NCBI GenBank assembly: GCA_036897485.1
Contig: JAYMTF010001544.1
Location: 1 to 22,728 of the forward strand
Source: Pelargonium nanum
Taxonomy: Eukaryota; Streptophyta; Magnoliopsida; Geraniales; Geraniaceae
Direction of reading: 5' to 3'
Length of the DNA stretch: 22,728 nt
Numbering within the stretch: the first letter of the stretch is position 1; each line of letters starts with the position of its first letter. A program made the translations under genes and the position numbers. Under the pieces are notes generated by a model. That model made no database searches, was not told the DNA's origin, and saw nothing but the letters and a program-made list of their open reading frames with translations. This document shows positions 1 to 9,657 of the stretch, piece by piece.

Positions 1-960
1 GGTCGATGGTCAAGGGGTGATGGCCTACGGGCACCCTCATCGCTTCTCATGTTCCCAATCCATTGGACTTATATACCAATAATGATAGGAGCTTCTCTTG
101 ATGGAGACAAGGCTCCTAAAAAGATGTGACTCATCACTTGGGGATGAACAAGTGGCTAGAGGTATGCATCCGGGGTGGGAAATGACTCTTGTAGACTGAC
201 ACGCCTGGATGGAGGGACGTCATCCTGGGTGGAGGCTCCTCAATCGAATAGTGTGCAGAGTCGGGTGGCGGCTTTGTTGAACAAGGGCGATGCGCCGAGC
301 ACGGATTGCATGCCTAGCGCAGTCTTCTGCAGACGCGCGTCCCCGTTTGGTCTGTCGACACGTATTGACCTTCCGACGCGTGTTGGTCTTCCGACGCGTA
401 TTGGTCTTCCGACGCGTATTGGTCTTCTGACGCGTATTGGTCTTCCGACGCGTATTGGCCTTCCGACGCGCGCTGGTCTTCTGACACGTGTTGGTCTTCC
501 TTGACCAGTCAAGCACGCCACGTGTCATCCGTTGGTTGGCTGATTTTCTCTTGATTTTTTATGACGAATCACGTGCGTTTCGTGCCTCGCATGCAAGCCA
601 TGTTGACTCCTCGCCAACGCGATCAGCCACTCTAATATGGGCTTTTTGCAAGGGTTAAGGTGTCGTGAGGCTGCCCCTACTAGACCTTGACACGGTTCCC
701 CCGCCTCAATCTCGACATGTCTATATTATATTCGAGGTTGTTTGGCGCTTCACGACCGACATCGAGCCCGAACTCAACTATATCATGTGTTCTCTTTGAT
801 GTATATTGGGAACTGCTCCCACGAATTGCTTTCTTCTCCTGGTATCCTGGTCCTCCGCCTTGTCCGACAGCCTGCTTTGTCAAAAGTCGTGGAACTCGCT
901 CTGACGTCCTATCGTTCTTTGGCAGCTTTGGCTTGCACGAAATGCCATGGTATTTGAAAA
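1..960. other. GC-rich intergenic block, probably transposon-derived
   Basis: By eye this stretch is clearly richer in G, C and CpG than the AT-rich DNA that follows. No open frame in it resembles a known protein, and the longest ones run through the 18-bp minisatellite at 347-500. The abrupt change in composition near 960, with no exon-like frames, suggests a decayed retrotransposon fragment such as part of an LTR or untranslated leader. I cannot identify LTR ends or a polyprotein, so the origin is inference. It could instead be ordinary GC-rich intergenic DNA. Confidence 0.3.
347..500. repeat. 18-bp CpG-rich minisatellite, about 8.5 copies
   Basis: Units begin at 347, 365, 383, 401, 419, 437, 455 and 473, with a partial unit at 491-500. 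The consensus is TTGGTCTTCCGACGCGTA; most units carry three CpGs in CGACGCG and an MluI-type ACGCGT core. The units at 383, 401 and 437 are identical, and the others differ at one to four positions. Because 18 is a multiple of three, every frame reads as a hexapeptide repeat (for example G-L-P-T-R-I on the + strand), which explains the open frames over it on both strands. I see no support for translation. Confidence 0.93.
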
Positions 961-1680
961 CAAACTAATCTTCCCAGCGGAGGTGATCTTGAAGATTAAA
1001 AGTCTCAATAAAAAGTACCGCTTGCTTATTAAAAAAAAAAGATGATGTTACAATTGTGGATTCCTATTATTAAACTGGTAGAATATAGACCATTGAAAAT
1101 GTCTTTAAACAATCTCTTGAGCCCGCAAGTATAACAACAATGTGTGAATAGTGTATTTCGAGATCATCAATAGTGATAAGCTATATTTCAGGAAAAAGAA
1201 AAAGAAGGATTAACAATTGCAATCTAACAAAGACTGAAATAAGAGATTAACTAAAAAAAGAAAGAAAAAAGAAGCTATATTCAAATATATAAGCAATTTA
1301 CACGGCCAGAATCAAGCCATAAGTAAAGGAAAATAAAAGGTTGAGTGAAAGAATTGCACATTTTTCATAGTTGTAACTATAAATTTCATTAGGGGTAATT
1401 ACAGGTAAACTATATGTACGAGTCACTAAAATTACACATATCCATCAAACTTTAGTGCTTGACAGTTAGCTCATATGTATTTGTCAGATCACTGTTCAAT
1501 CATCACACCGTTAGTTTGTTAACTTAAATACAATTATACCCCTAAGTGATGTTGATTCTTCTACAGCCAAACGAACCTTTAAATTGCTTTAAACGAAAAA
1601 AAATTAAATAGAATTCATCTTCATACATTAGGCAAACAAGCCTCAAGGATGTTGATTCTTCATCTTCATTCATTATTAGT
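961..1680. other. AT-rich intergenic DNA, no gene seen
   Basis: This is low-complexity, A-rich DNA with no open frame of note. Its only recognisable structure is the small inverted-terminus element at 1389-1545, listed separately. I see no promoter or exon signal that I could assign to a gene. Confidence 0.5.
1389..1545. mobile_element. Small MITE-like element with TTAGGGGTA ends
   Basis: The left end reads TTAGGGGTAATTA (from 1389) and the right end reads TAATTATACCCCTAA-like sequence (ending 1545), so the termini are imperfect inverted repeats about 157 bp apart. The interior is non-coding. This size and structure fit a non-autonomous DNA transposon, but I see no clear target-site duplication and do not recognise the family. 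Confidence 0.35.
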
Positions 1681-1689
1681 TTATTCATC

Positions 1690-2400
1690 TCTACACATGG
1701 GTTTGGCTCACCGGAGAACTACCGTTACCCCAAGCAGCACCCGAGTCAGTGGGAGGCTCATCACCAGGAGTACCCCTGGCTAGAAAAAATACTCAGCTCA
1801 CCTTGTCCTGACAGGAAAGACAATACAAACACCTGAATAAGGCACAGGACAGAACGAGCCCGACAACGTCGGACCAACTGAGGCAGAAGAGCAAGTGTTA
1901 GACCTGCTAGGTCCGCTTAATCTATTCTCATGCCCGCCAAATCTGAAGTATTGGGTTTGTTAAACACATCAAGCAACACCCAGGTACCCGAGCATGCCTT
2001 ACCCGACCATTCCCGAGTTGACTAGCTGAGGCAGGAGGGAAAATGTTATACATGTTGGGCCCGTTTAATCTTTTCCTAGGCCCTATAGATCCAAAGTATT
2101 GAGTCCACCCCGACCATTCCTGAATTGACAAGTTAAGAGAGGAGGGCAAGCATTAGACCTATTGTCAGATCCGCAAACCATCTGAAAGCCCAAGGGCCCA
2201 TGTGGGCTGAGACGGCAGAAGGAAAAAGTGTAAGGCCCATAAGAGAACTCCAAGGGAAGGCATTAGAGACTAGAGAGGTCATCCTAGAAGGAGACTTTAT
2301 TATGCCATATTGATAACCAAAAGGAAGGGTGATCCTATTCCTGGGCAAACTAGAGAGCAACATGGAAGATCCAAGTCCAACAATTAATAAATGATGAACA
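1690..2400. repeat. Moderately GC-rich block with diverged internal repeats
   Basis: Composition rises again between AT-rich flanks. A degenerate motif recurs. GAGGCAG followed by AAGTGTTAGACCTG-like and GTCCGCTTAATCT-like text occurs at about 1880-1925. Its counterpart occurs at about 2028-2075, and a partial third copy (GGAGGGCAAGCATTAGACCT) at 2141-2160. CCCGACCATTCC also occurs at 2002 and 2109. These are old, indel-bearing tandem copies, probably inside a dead transposable element. The frames over it (for example on the minus strand at 1928-2516) show no domain I recognise. Confidence 0.45.
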
Positions 2401-2925
2401 TTACTGCCCAATGGATAAAAATCAATATTTGATACTAGTATGTATTTAAATTTGCTTGTAATATTTCTTTTAATGTAAAATGTAATCCATAATTGTATTT
2501 CTATCAAAATTAACAATCAATAACCCCAAAAAATATCTCTCAAGTCAAACATAATGAACATAATGCTATTTGTCTTCTGTCTTTGTTCCATGTATAATTA
2601 GATGTAGATTTGTCCGAGGGAAGGAGGACCCAACAATTTAAGAAATAGTTATAGATTTAAATCTTTTGAGTACATGAATTAGTTCCAACTTTAGGTGTAA
2701 TTAGGATCTTGTGTATCAAATATGAATCAAATACAAGCATTTGGATAACACCAAAAGTGAAATATATCTCAGATTCATTTTATGAATACAATCTTTGGGT
2801 GTACAAAGTATTTTGCATGGCACAAATCACAAATTAGCTTAGTAAACCACATTAGCATTATACATTTTGATGAATATATAATGATTGAACTAAGTGACAC
2901 AACCCAAAACCCGAAATCCTCGAAA

Positions 2926-3365
2926 ATGTCATCCGAAAGCCTCGAATCGTATCCTCCCCAATTTCGCCAACCCCGAATCTACCAAAACTACCCGGGGAGT
3001 CTGGACGGGGAAGACTCGGATGACATACCGGTGGTAGATTTGGAGTCCATGGGGATGGATTTGGAGAAGTTGAGGGAGGTTTGTGGAGATTGGGGAGTGT
3101 TTAGGTTGGTGAACCATGGGATACCTAGTGAGCTGGTGAGGAAGCTTGAGGAGCAAGCAAACACAGTATTTGAATTGCCATTTGAAACCAAACAGGAGGT
3201 GTTGAAGAGCCCCATAACATACTTTTGGGGAACCGCAGTGCTGTCACAGTCAAGTGGTGCCATTTCCAGAGGCGCACAGAATGTTGATTGGGTCGAAGGC
3301 TTCAACGTTACATTTTCTCAATTGTCTCAGCTTCAGGCACAACATGTTACTCTCCTTTCTTTCAA
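2926..3365 (+). other. Dioxygenase exon 1
   Basis: This exon encodes residues 1-146 and two bases of codon 147. The donor is AA|GTACGT. A second possible donor lies 4 bp downstream (GTATGT at 3370), but only the first joins in phase to exon 2. Confidence 0.85.
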
Positions 3366-5094
3366 GTACGTATGTATTTTCTTTTCGTCCTTTTAAGTTT
3401 GACATTTAAGACCCGACGACCTAACTAAAGTAAAACCACTTCATTTGTAAACATACTAATGAAATAAAAATATATACATGCAATATGTTTAATAAGATTC
3501 AAAATATCACAAACATAGAAAATAAGAAAGAGCTTTTGCTAATATAGGATAAGAAAGAGCTCTGGCTAAAATAGTATACTGAATGCATTGTTATTCTCCC
3601 CCTAGGTCTTTACGGGTTTTATGACTTGAAGCGCATCCGTTTCCACCACCACTAAACAACTTGCAACAAATAGTAGAAACAAAATATGAAACTAATATAT
3701 AACTACTATTACTAAAAATGATTCAAGACAAAAAAAAAAACATAAAAATATTCAATATACCCATAGTAAATATACTCTCATAAACTAGCAAATAATAAAT
3801 GCGCATATTATAATAAAACATCTACAAGTTGATCGAATGGGATGGACCAGTAGTAATGATAAAACAAACAGAAAAAAAATAATAATAATGATAAAACAAA
3901 CGAAAGAGCAAGATTAATTATGTCACTAACCGCCGAACAAAAGGAGACTGATGGTGGTTCAAACAAAGAAAAAACATCTATGACAAAAAACTAGAGAAGG
4001 AGAAAACTGCTAGAATTTCCAGTTTATAGGAAAGTGCCTTTTCCCGAATTTTTGTTATTTTTACATATGGCTTTGTTTTAATTATTTGTTATCATAATTT
4101 ATCTCTCATATGCCTATTTTGTGCTGTCTATGTTCAGAGCTGTTTTAGAAGAATATGGGACAAACCTAGCTAGAATTGCAAGAACCATGTTCGAAGCAAT
4201 GGCAAAAGACCTGAAATTGAAGCCGGAACTATCCAAGTCTCACCTAGCAGAGTCCACGGGATACGTCCGGGTTTACCGCTACCCGCCCTGCACTAAGCCA
4301 GACAACGAGGCCTTAGGCCTCGTCGCGCACACTGATAGCACATTGTTTGCCATTATTCTCCAAGACCTAGTGGGAGGACTTGAAGTCTTCAAAGACAACA
4401 AATGGATCAACGTTAAACCCATACCAAACACTCTTATCATCAACCTCGGAGACATGTTGCAGGTGATAATTATTTGTTTAGTACGCTACAAAAATTCTTA
4501 ATTACTTTTGGTGAGAATAAAAAATAAGTTGTTGGGCTTAGAAACCTTGACCGCTAGGCTGACATGAATAAAAACTCAATCATGTTGAAAACTTGGGTTT
4601 TTGTGCTTTCAGCAACAACTTTTCTATCGCTCAAAGTTGTGCTTCTTTGACAAACCATTTTCTGTCATGCACTTGGAGACTTGCCATGACAACACCTTCA
4701 GTGACAATAGTTACTGACTTCCAGTGACAAAAGATGGGCTTGAGTGACAAAATGTGCCGTCCGGAAAATGAAATTTCTTGTAGTGACATTTTGAACTAAT
4801 TAATTAGGTTAACATTGTACCAATATTTTGATCACACCATTGATTTTACTTCAGGCTATAAGCGATGACATATACAAGAGTGTGATGCACAGAGTGGAGG
4901 TGAACCAGAAAGTGAAGAGGAACTCAATATGCTATTTTGTGTCCCCTGAACATGACTTTGTGATTGAGAGCTCCAATTACAGGCCTTTCTCTTACAATGA
5001 TTTTAGGGCACAAGTGCAACAAGATGTCAAGACTGTTGGGAATAAGGTTGGGTTGTCCAGGTTTGAGCTGCCCAAGGCCAAGGTAGCTACCTAG
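2926..5094 (+). CDS. 2-oxoglutarate/Fe(II)-dependent dioxygenase, gibberellin-oxidase-like
   Basis: The three exons are 2926-3365, 4138-4462 and 4855-5094, giving 334 aa, a normal length for this family. Enzymes of this type hydroxylate or oxidise small molecules using 2-oxoglutarate and O2. The gibberellin 2- and 20-oxidases are the closest group I recognise, but the substrate cannot be read from sequence. The N-terminal DIOX_N part carries DIPVVDLES (about 33-41) and WGVFRLVNHGIP (about 56-67). The catalytic part has YRYPPC (193-198), iron ligands H211 and D213 (HTD) and H267 (MHRV), and the 2-oxoglutarate-binding R277-x-S279. The C-terminus has KVGLSRFEL, as in C20-type GA 2-oxidases. The first intron is phase 2 and the second phase 0, and both joins restore the family sequence. 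I chose ATG 2926 because it begins directly before the conserved SYPPxFR-type N-terminus. In-frame ATGs at 2782 and 2881 would add 48 or 15 unconserved residues. Intron 2 holds a CACTA-transposon end. Confidence 0.88.
3366..4137 (+). other. Dioxygenase intron 1 (772 nt)
   Basis: The intron runs from GTACGT to TTCAG. It is AT-rich and holds two small internal duplications: a roughly 27-bp one near 3521-3575 (around AAGAAAGAGCT) and copies of AATGATAAAACAAAC near 3855 and 3887. I see no coding signal. Confidence 0.8.
4774..4785 (-). mobile_element. End of a CACTA (En/Spm) transposon fragment
   Basis: The + strand reads TTTCTTGTAGTG, the exact reverse complement of CACTACAAGAAA, a common terminus of plant CACTA elements. 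Just inside it (about 4695-4750) AGTGACAA occurs three times, like the subterminal repeats of this superfamily. No partner terminus is visible within intron 2 of the dioxygenase (4463-4854), so this looks like a one-ended remnant. Confidence 0.55.
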
Positions 5095-5432
5095 AAATAT
5101 TGTTGTTGAGCTCAATGTTCTTGGTTTGCTCAACTTTCTGTGTTTTATTTCAATTAGATGTAAGTTGCATAAATAATTGGTCATGTGTGAATAAGCAAAC
5201 ATTTGGTTTCAAATAAGATGATTTATTTTATTTTATTTTTGTACCTAACTAACTCAACTAATTAACGTTTAAACTGATAGTTAAAGATCTAATTTAATTT
5301 TTATACACTAACGCGTCTTCTCACGTGTAAACTCATTATTGTCCCATCACGCGCAAACTCATTGTTGCTTTACACACGGGTTTAAACACATGTGAACATG
5401 TTTTCTTCTTACATTTTATATAGATCACCAAA

Positions 5433-5445
5433 GCTCTGATATCAT
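5433..5445 (-). mobile_element. Copia-type LTR/primer-binding-site junction relic
   Basis: Read on the minus strand, this is CA followed directly by TGATATCAGAGC. That matches 11 of 12 bases of TGGTATCAGAGC, the initiator-tRNA-Met primer-binding site of many plant copia and TRIM elements, and LTRs end in CA at that point. The LTR would lie at higher coordinates (5445 upward) and the internal region below 5433. I cannot find the far LTR end or coding remains. Confidence 0.45.
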
Positions 5446-6708
5446 GTAAAGAATCATATCCATTATTTGCACTTTTTTCTCAGCCTCATGAAAATTCAAT
5501 TATATCCTCCAATAACAAGGATAAGATTAAATAAGCATAAATAAGGAAAGTATAGAGATAAAATGACAAGAATTAAGTAATTCTTGTTCAATCCGAAGAG
5601 AGCAAAAATAACACATTTCTTGCCAAATTGACACTGAAAACTCCATCAAAAAGCAATGAAAACAAAGAATGATAGCTCGTATAAAACCGAGTTACCAATA
5701 GTTCTAACTGCAAATCTAAAACTGATGGGACCCAGCTAGCTACCAGCAAAAAAACACGTGTTAAGAGAATTACCACTAAAGGCGTAATAAAATTCATCTT
5801 TGATGTAAGAGTAAGCTGTTTGACTATATATGAATTTAGAATACTAGCAAAAGCAGAGAAAGTTAAGCGTAGAGATTATAAATCAATGAACCTTACACTA
5901 TAGGAGTATTAATTTATTTTGGTTGAACTCAATTTTAATTGGTTGGATTGTATAATATGCAACTAATTAAATGTTACATGTTCACGTGACCAAGTGAATA
6001 TGAATGATAGGTGTAAGAGTGTATAACTCGCAAAATATAAATAAGGTTTTTGAAATTCTTGTTGAAAGACATAAGAATGAATAAGGTATAATCACAAGGC
6101 CGCCTTTACAAATTCATGTTCCTTAATTTATTAAGAATACTTTGCAAAATTGTATGAAATTTTGTAATAAGATTATACGATTTACCAAATTCGAGATACC
6201 TAATATGATTATGATTATGTTGCTTTTCCAAAAAACTATCGGTCACATATGGAAAATAGTAATAGAAACATCTATATAAAGTATAATATATAAATTAATT
6301 AACGTGTGAACGATTAAAAAAATACGTGTGAACTAGTAATGATTGTATTAAATATATTTCCAACCCTAATTCGCCTATATGTAATAGCACCGTAATTATA
6401 TCTCATTTATATTTTAGTGGTCGATCACGATCCTAAATGTATTCATTTGTGATTGTGAGTGGTTGTTCGGGGTCAATCTCACACCGACCCTGAACCACCA
6501 AACCTTAAAAATTATGACTAAATTAAAGATCCTCGTTTTCTTTATTATTGCAATTCTTTCAATGTAGAATATATATCGCTCAACCATCTGCAATATTTCT
6601 TCGTTATCTTATTTTCATTATCGCTTGCTCCTCTATTTTTTTCTAAGTTGCTCAACCAAGTTTTTAAAGTATGATACATTTCTCAATCAAGGTATGGATC
6701 TCACTCGC

Positions 6709-6735
6709 TCTCTCTTCCTCTCTCTCTCTCTCCTT
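6709..6735. repeat. CT-rich microsatellite
   Basis: This is an interrupted run of CT dinucleotides (CTCGCTCTCTCTTCC, then CTCTCTCTCTCTC-like text). It lies in intergenic DNA and is likely to vary in length between individuals. Confidence 0.8.
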
Positions 6736-7615
6736 CCTTATGTAATTTATATCTTTCACAGACACATATATATATACTTTACACGTTGAGTGAATTTTAT
6801 GATATGAGTTTGGTTTGTTTGAGCTGTGTTGTATTGATTCAGTTGTTAAATATGTTGACAATAAGAGTTTTGGTGTTGATTTAGTGTGAGTCGATGTTGT
6901 GAGTGTCAATTTCATTTTTTTTAGTTGAATTAAGTAAACAAACGATTAATTAATCAACTTTATCGATTGACCACCATATTTATTGGCAACAATCTGACAC
7001 AACCAACGGTTCCACGTGATGATTTATTTAGGGGATGGTTAAATGCATAAATAGCTTCACGTTTACGAACACATTTCAATATTCCTTTAAACATTTGTAT
7101 CACAAATTCTTAAGAAGTTTAAATAGACGTAGAAATATGTTTGTGCACGGTTTTTGATGCAAATTCATTTGTAGTCCTAAGATTTTCTTTTTATTAAATT
7201 CTCTCTATTCGCAATCTATTTAGAGTGATTGTGTGAATATAATTAGCTAGGAATACAAATTAAAATGTATCTGAACAAAACACCAAATAAATTATAAGTA
7301 TTCCTTGTATTTATTCATTAATGCCATGCATGAATCAAAATTTCTTTTTCAATCTTGGACTTTCAAGATTGAAGATAGATTCAAAGTCTCTACAGCAATA
7401 GGCTGAACATTAATTAGGTAATTCAACTTATTCAATATGCAATGAAATTCTATGTATATATCATGGCTACATTAGTTATCTAAATCACAATATAACCACA
7501 ATATCCTATTTCATGAATGTTGCCTTTGTTTTCTTGATTCTTATCTTATTTTGTATAAGAATTTTCCTATTTGGGGTTTGGGGTGAAATATTATTATGAA
7601 AAATGTAAAATATTC

Positions 7616-7900
7616 CAAATTTAGTACAAAGTTTTCTATACAAAATGATGTGACAATTAGCGTGACGAATACATATTTCATATTTTTGTAGTTTAAAATT
7701 AATTTTAACGAATGACAATCCGACATATATGGTACTACCTCCCTCCCATGAAATTATAGTGTGGACCGTCCAAATTATTAGACATATTGTACACGTGAGA
7801 CATTGTAATATTTAGCACAAAATTATCAATTTAATATTTGATATGTCATTTCTCATTTATTGACACATCATTTTGTACAAATGTTTTTATACAAAATTTG
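7616..7900. mobile_element. MITE-like inverted-repeat element upstream of the MADS-box gene
   Basis: The left arm (about 7616-7659) contains ACAAAATGATGTGACAAT. The right arm (about 7858-7900) read in reverse complement contains ACAAAATGATGTGTCAAT, and the match extends imperfectly outward to CAAATTT at both edges. The arms are roughly 43 bp and enclose about 200 bp of non-coding AT-rich DNA. This fits a non-autonomous fold-back DNA transposon. CTCCCTCCCAT at about 7739 resembles a Stowaway terminus but lies inside the arms. Target-site duplication is not evident. Confidence 0.5.
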
Positions 7901-8119
7901 AAACATATACGTACATTACCCATGAATGAGATATTATCTCACTAATCATGATTTAGTATTAGAATAAATCACACCCTCGAAATCTAAACAAACCATTCGA
8001 CGATTAGATACCAAAATTCGACAATACCACCAACCCCACAAGACAACAACAAATCTAACAAATCTGTTCATCAGATCTTTTTCTAAATTTTGAAACCCTA
8101 ACAATTTACTACAACTCCC

Positions 8120-8129
8120 TATAAAACCC
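8120..8129 (+). promoter_or_regulatory. TATA box of the MADS-box gene
   Basis: TATAAAACC sits about 68 bp before the ATG at 8188. Transcription would start near 8150-8160 and leave a short, A-rich 5' leader. This is a position-based prediction. Confidence 0.6.
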
Positions 8130-8187
8130 TGCATGGTTCAACACAAAAAAGAACACACAAATCATCCATCAATAATCAATATTCACC

Positions 8188-8838
8188 ATGCTTAGAGTTC
8201 GACCAAAGGTGAAGCTTGCTTTCATCCAAAATGACTCTGCAAGAAAAGAAACTTTCCGCAAAAGGCAAAAAGGGTTAATGAAAAAAGTTCAAGAACTCTC
8301 AATTCTCTGCGATGTCAAGGCCTGTGCCGTTGTCTACAGCCCCTACGGCCAAGAACCCGAGGTCTGGCCGTCCCTTCCCGAGGCACAGCGACTCGCCATT
8401 GAGTACGAGAATGTCCCGGAAATCGAGTCGATGAGAAGGAAATTCAACCAGTGGAGTTTCGTGGAGGACATGTTATCGAAAGTGGAACAGAAGCTGGAGA
8501 AATCGATCAAAGAAGTCGAAGAGAAGGAGCTGAGCCGGGTCATGTTCCCGTACGTGGGAGCGATCATCGCCAAGAGCTTCACCGGACATGAGTTGGATAA
8601 CTTGAGCGCCACGGAATTGAATGCTCTCAAATCTTTTGTGGGTAAGAACTTGAGGGACATCCATTACTGTAGGAGGACCAAGAGGCTCCAAGGTGTACAA
8701 GGTAATGATCATCACGTGGCGGCGGCCGGAGGAGGGATCGTCCTTCCAACGGGAAACGGCGAGGATTTATGGTCCAATGCTACTGTTTCTCTTGCTGACA
8801 TTTTTCCTGATCTTGATCTCTCGCCGGAGGATGAATGA
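8188..8838 (+). CDS. Type I (M-gamma) MADS-box transcription factor, AGL80/PHERES-like
   Basis: This is an intronless gene of 216 aa, as is usual for type I MADS genes. The MADS domain covers about residues 5-60: KVKLAFIQND, RKETFRKRQKGLMKKVQELS and LCDVKACAVVYSPYG. It is followed by the EVWPS motif typical of the AGL80/AGL37 (PHERES) branch. Residues about 75-120 are rich in E and K and could form a coiled coil for dimerisation. The C-terminal part is acidic and ends in LADIFPDLDLSPEDE. In the family such proteins bind CArG-like DNA in the nucleus, pair with M-alpha partners, and act in the female gametophyte and endosperm. Applying that role here is inference. The start lies in a good context (CACCATGC), 59-68 bp after a TATA box. 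The frame is intact and the conserved DNA-binding basic residues are present. Confidence 0.93.
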   Translation: MLRVRPKVKLAFIQNDSARKETFRKRQKGLMKKVQELSILCDVKACAVVYSPYGQEPEVWPSLPEAQRLAIEYENVPEIESMRRKFNQWSFVEDMLSKVEQKLEKSIKEVEEKELSRVMFPYVGAIIAKSFTGHELDNLSATELNALKSFVGKNLRDIHYCRRTKRLQGVQGNDHHVAAAGGGIVLPTGNGEDLWSNATVSLADIFPDLDLSPEDE

Positions 8839-9099
8839 AGAGCTATACAAAGGAAGAATCTTCGTCGAACATGAATGGTAATTAATAAGGTGTCATATTT
8901 CTATTGGCTCGCTTGCTCTTAACTTGTAACTTTTGGGTGTTTTTGTTTTGTGCACACATATGTATATATTAATAATGGATGTGTACATCTTGGTGATGTT
9001 TTGCTATATATTTATGATGTATTTCCGTTACAATATCTTAATGTCATTTTATGTTTTCAGATAAAACTGTCGTTTTTTCGTACCTTTTAAAGTTTTGTA

Positions 9100-9375
9100 T
9101 AAAATGGTTTTTGCCCTTAAAGCTATTTTTAACCAATTTGGTCCTTGAACGTTTACATATTGACCTAAAAAGGTCTTTGCTTCTAGAGTTTATATAAAAA
9201 ATTTAAGGACAAAATTGAGTCAATATTAAAAGTTCAGGTACCATCTTGGGTCAAAAAAAGTTCAGGGACCAAATTGGTGCGAAACATAAAAGTTTAAGAA
9301 CTAATTTTGTTTAAACAAAGTTAGAGACTAAATTGGAACAAAACACCAAAGTTCGAAAACCAAATTGAATCTTTT
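9100..9375. repeat. Degenerate fold-back repeat relic
   Basis: The left arm (9132-9165) contains ACCAATTTGGTCCTTGAACG. The right arm (9249-9278) carries its imperfect reverse complement, AGTTCAGGGACCAAATTGGT. Further degenerate copies of AAAGTTxAGxxACxAAATTG follow at about 9285-9370 on the same strand. This matches the look of dispersed plant repeats with a 'GGGACCAAATTGGT' core. I cannot name the family, and no coding sequence is present. Confidence 0.6.
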
Positions 9376-9647
9376 ATCTAAAAATAAATGACAACACTTT
9401 ACACACTTGGGGTCTGAATCCAAATTGATTTCTCTTAGTCGATTTGAAGTTGGAGCATTTTCAAGTTCATATTTAGGATGTAGACTTTCTTGTGAAAACA
9501 ACTAGTTACAAAATCACCCACCAACACCATGTTTCACTTTCAGAATAACAAAACTTGAAGTGTGACTGATTGGTCATCTTGATACAGTAGCTCTTGTCTT
9601 TTTCTTTTTGTCAATTCATTTCTTCCATTTGATCTCTCTTGTATCAC

Positions 9648-9657
9648 TATATATACA
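9648..9657 (+). promoter_or_regulatory. Possible TATA box of the sulfotransferase-like gene
   Basis: CTATATATAC lies about 260 bp before the predicted ATG at 9918, which would leave a 5' leader of roughly 230 nt. The support is position and sequence only. Confidence 0.35.

Larger units (their letters stand above)
5095..8187. other. 3.1-kb AT-rich spacer between dioxygenase and MADS-box genes
   Basis: No open frame here resembles a protein. The contents I can name are a copia-type primer-binding-site relic (5433-5445), a CT-rich microsatellite (about 6709-6735), a MITE-like inverted repeat (7616-7900) and the promoter of the MADS-box gene at the right end. The dioxygenase 3' UTR presumably occupies the first 100-200 bases. 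The rest is featureless to my reading. Confidence 0.6.

Noticed and set aside
347..500. CRISPR-like array
   Set aside because: The units abut directly with no spacers, and the context is plant nuclear DNA.
175..528. Open frames on both strands with hexapeptide repeats
   Set aside because: They are produced by the 18-bp minisatellite, which has no stop in several frames. There is no conserved domain or promoter.
2133..2516. 127-codon minus-strand open frame
   Set aside because: It overlaps degenerate repeats, has no recognisable domain and has an unnatural, repeat-derived composition.
2782..2925. Upstream in-frame ATGs (2782, 2881) as start of the dioxygenase
   Set aside because: The added residues do not resemble the family N-terminus, and ATG 2926 gives the usual length and start.
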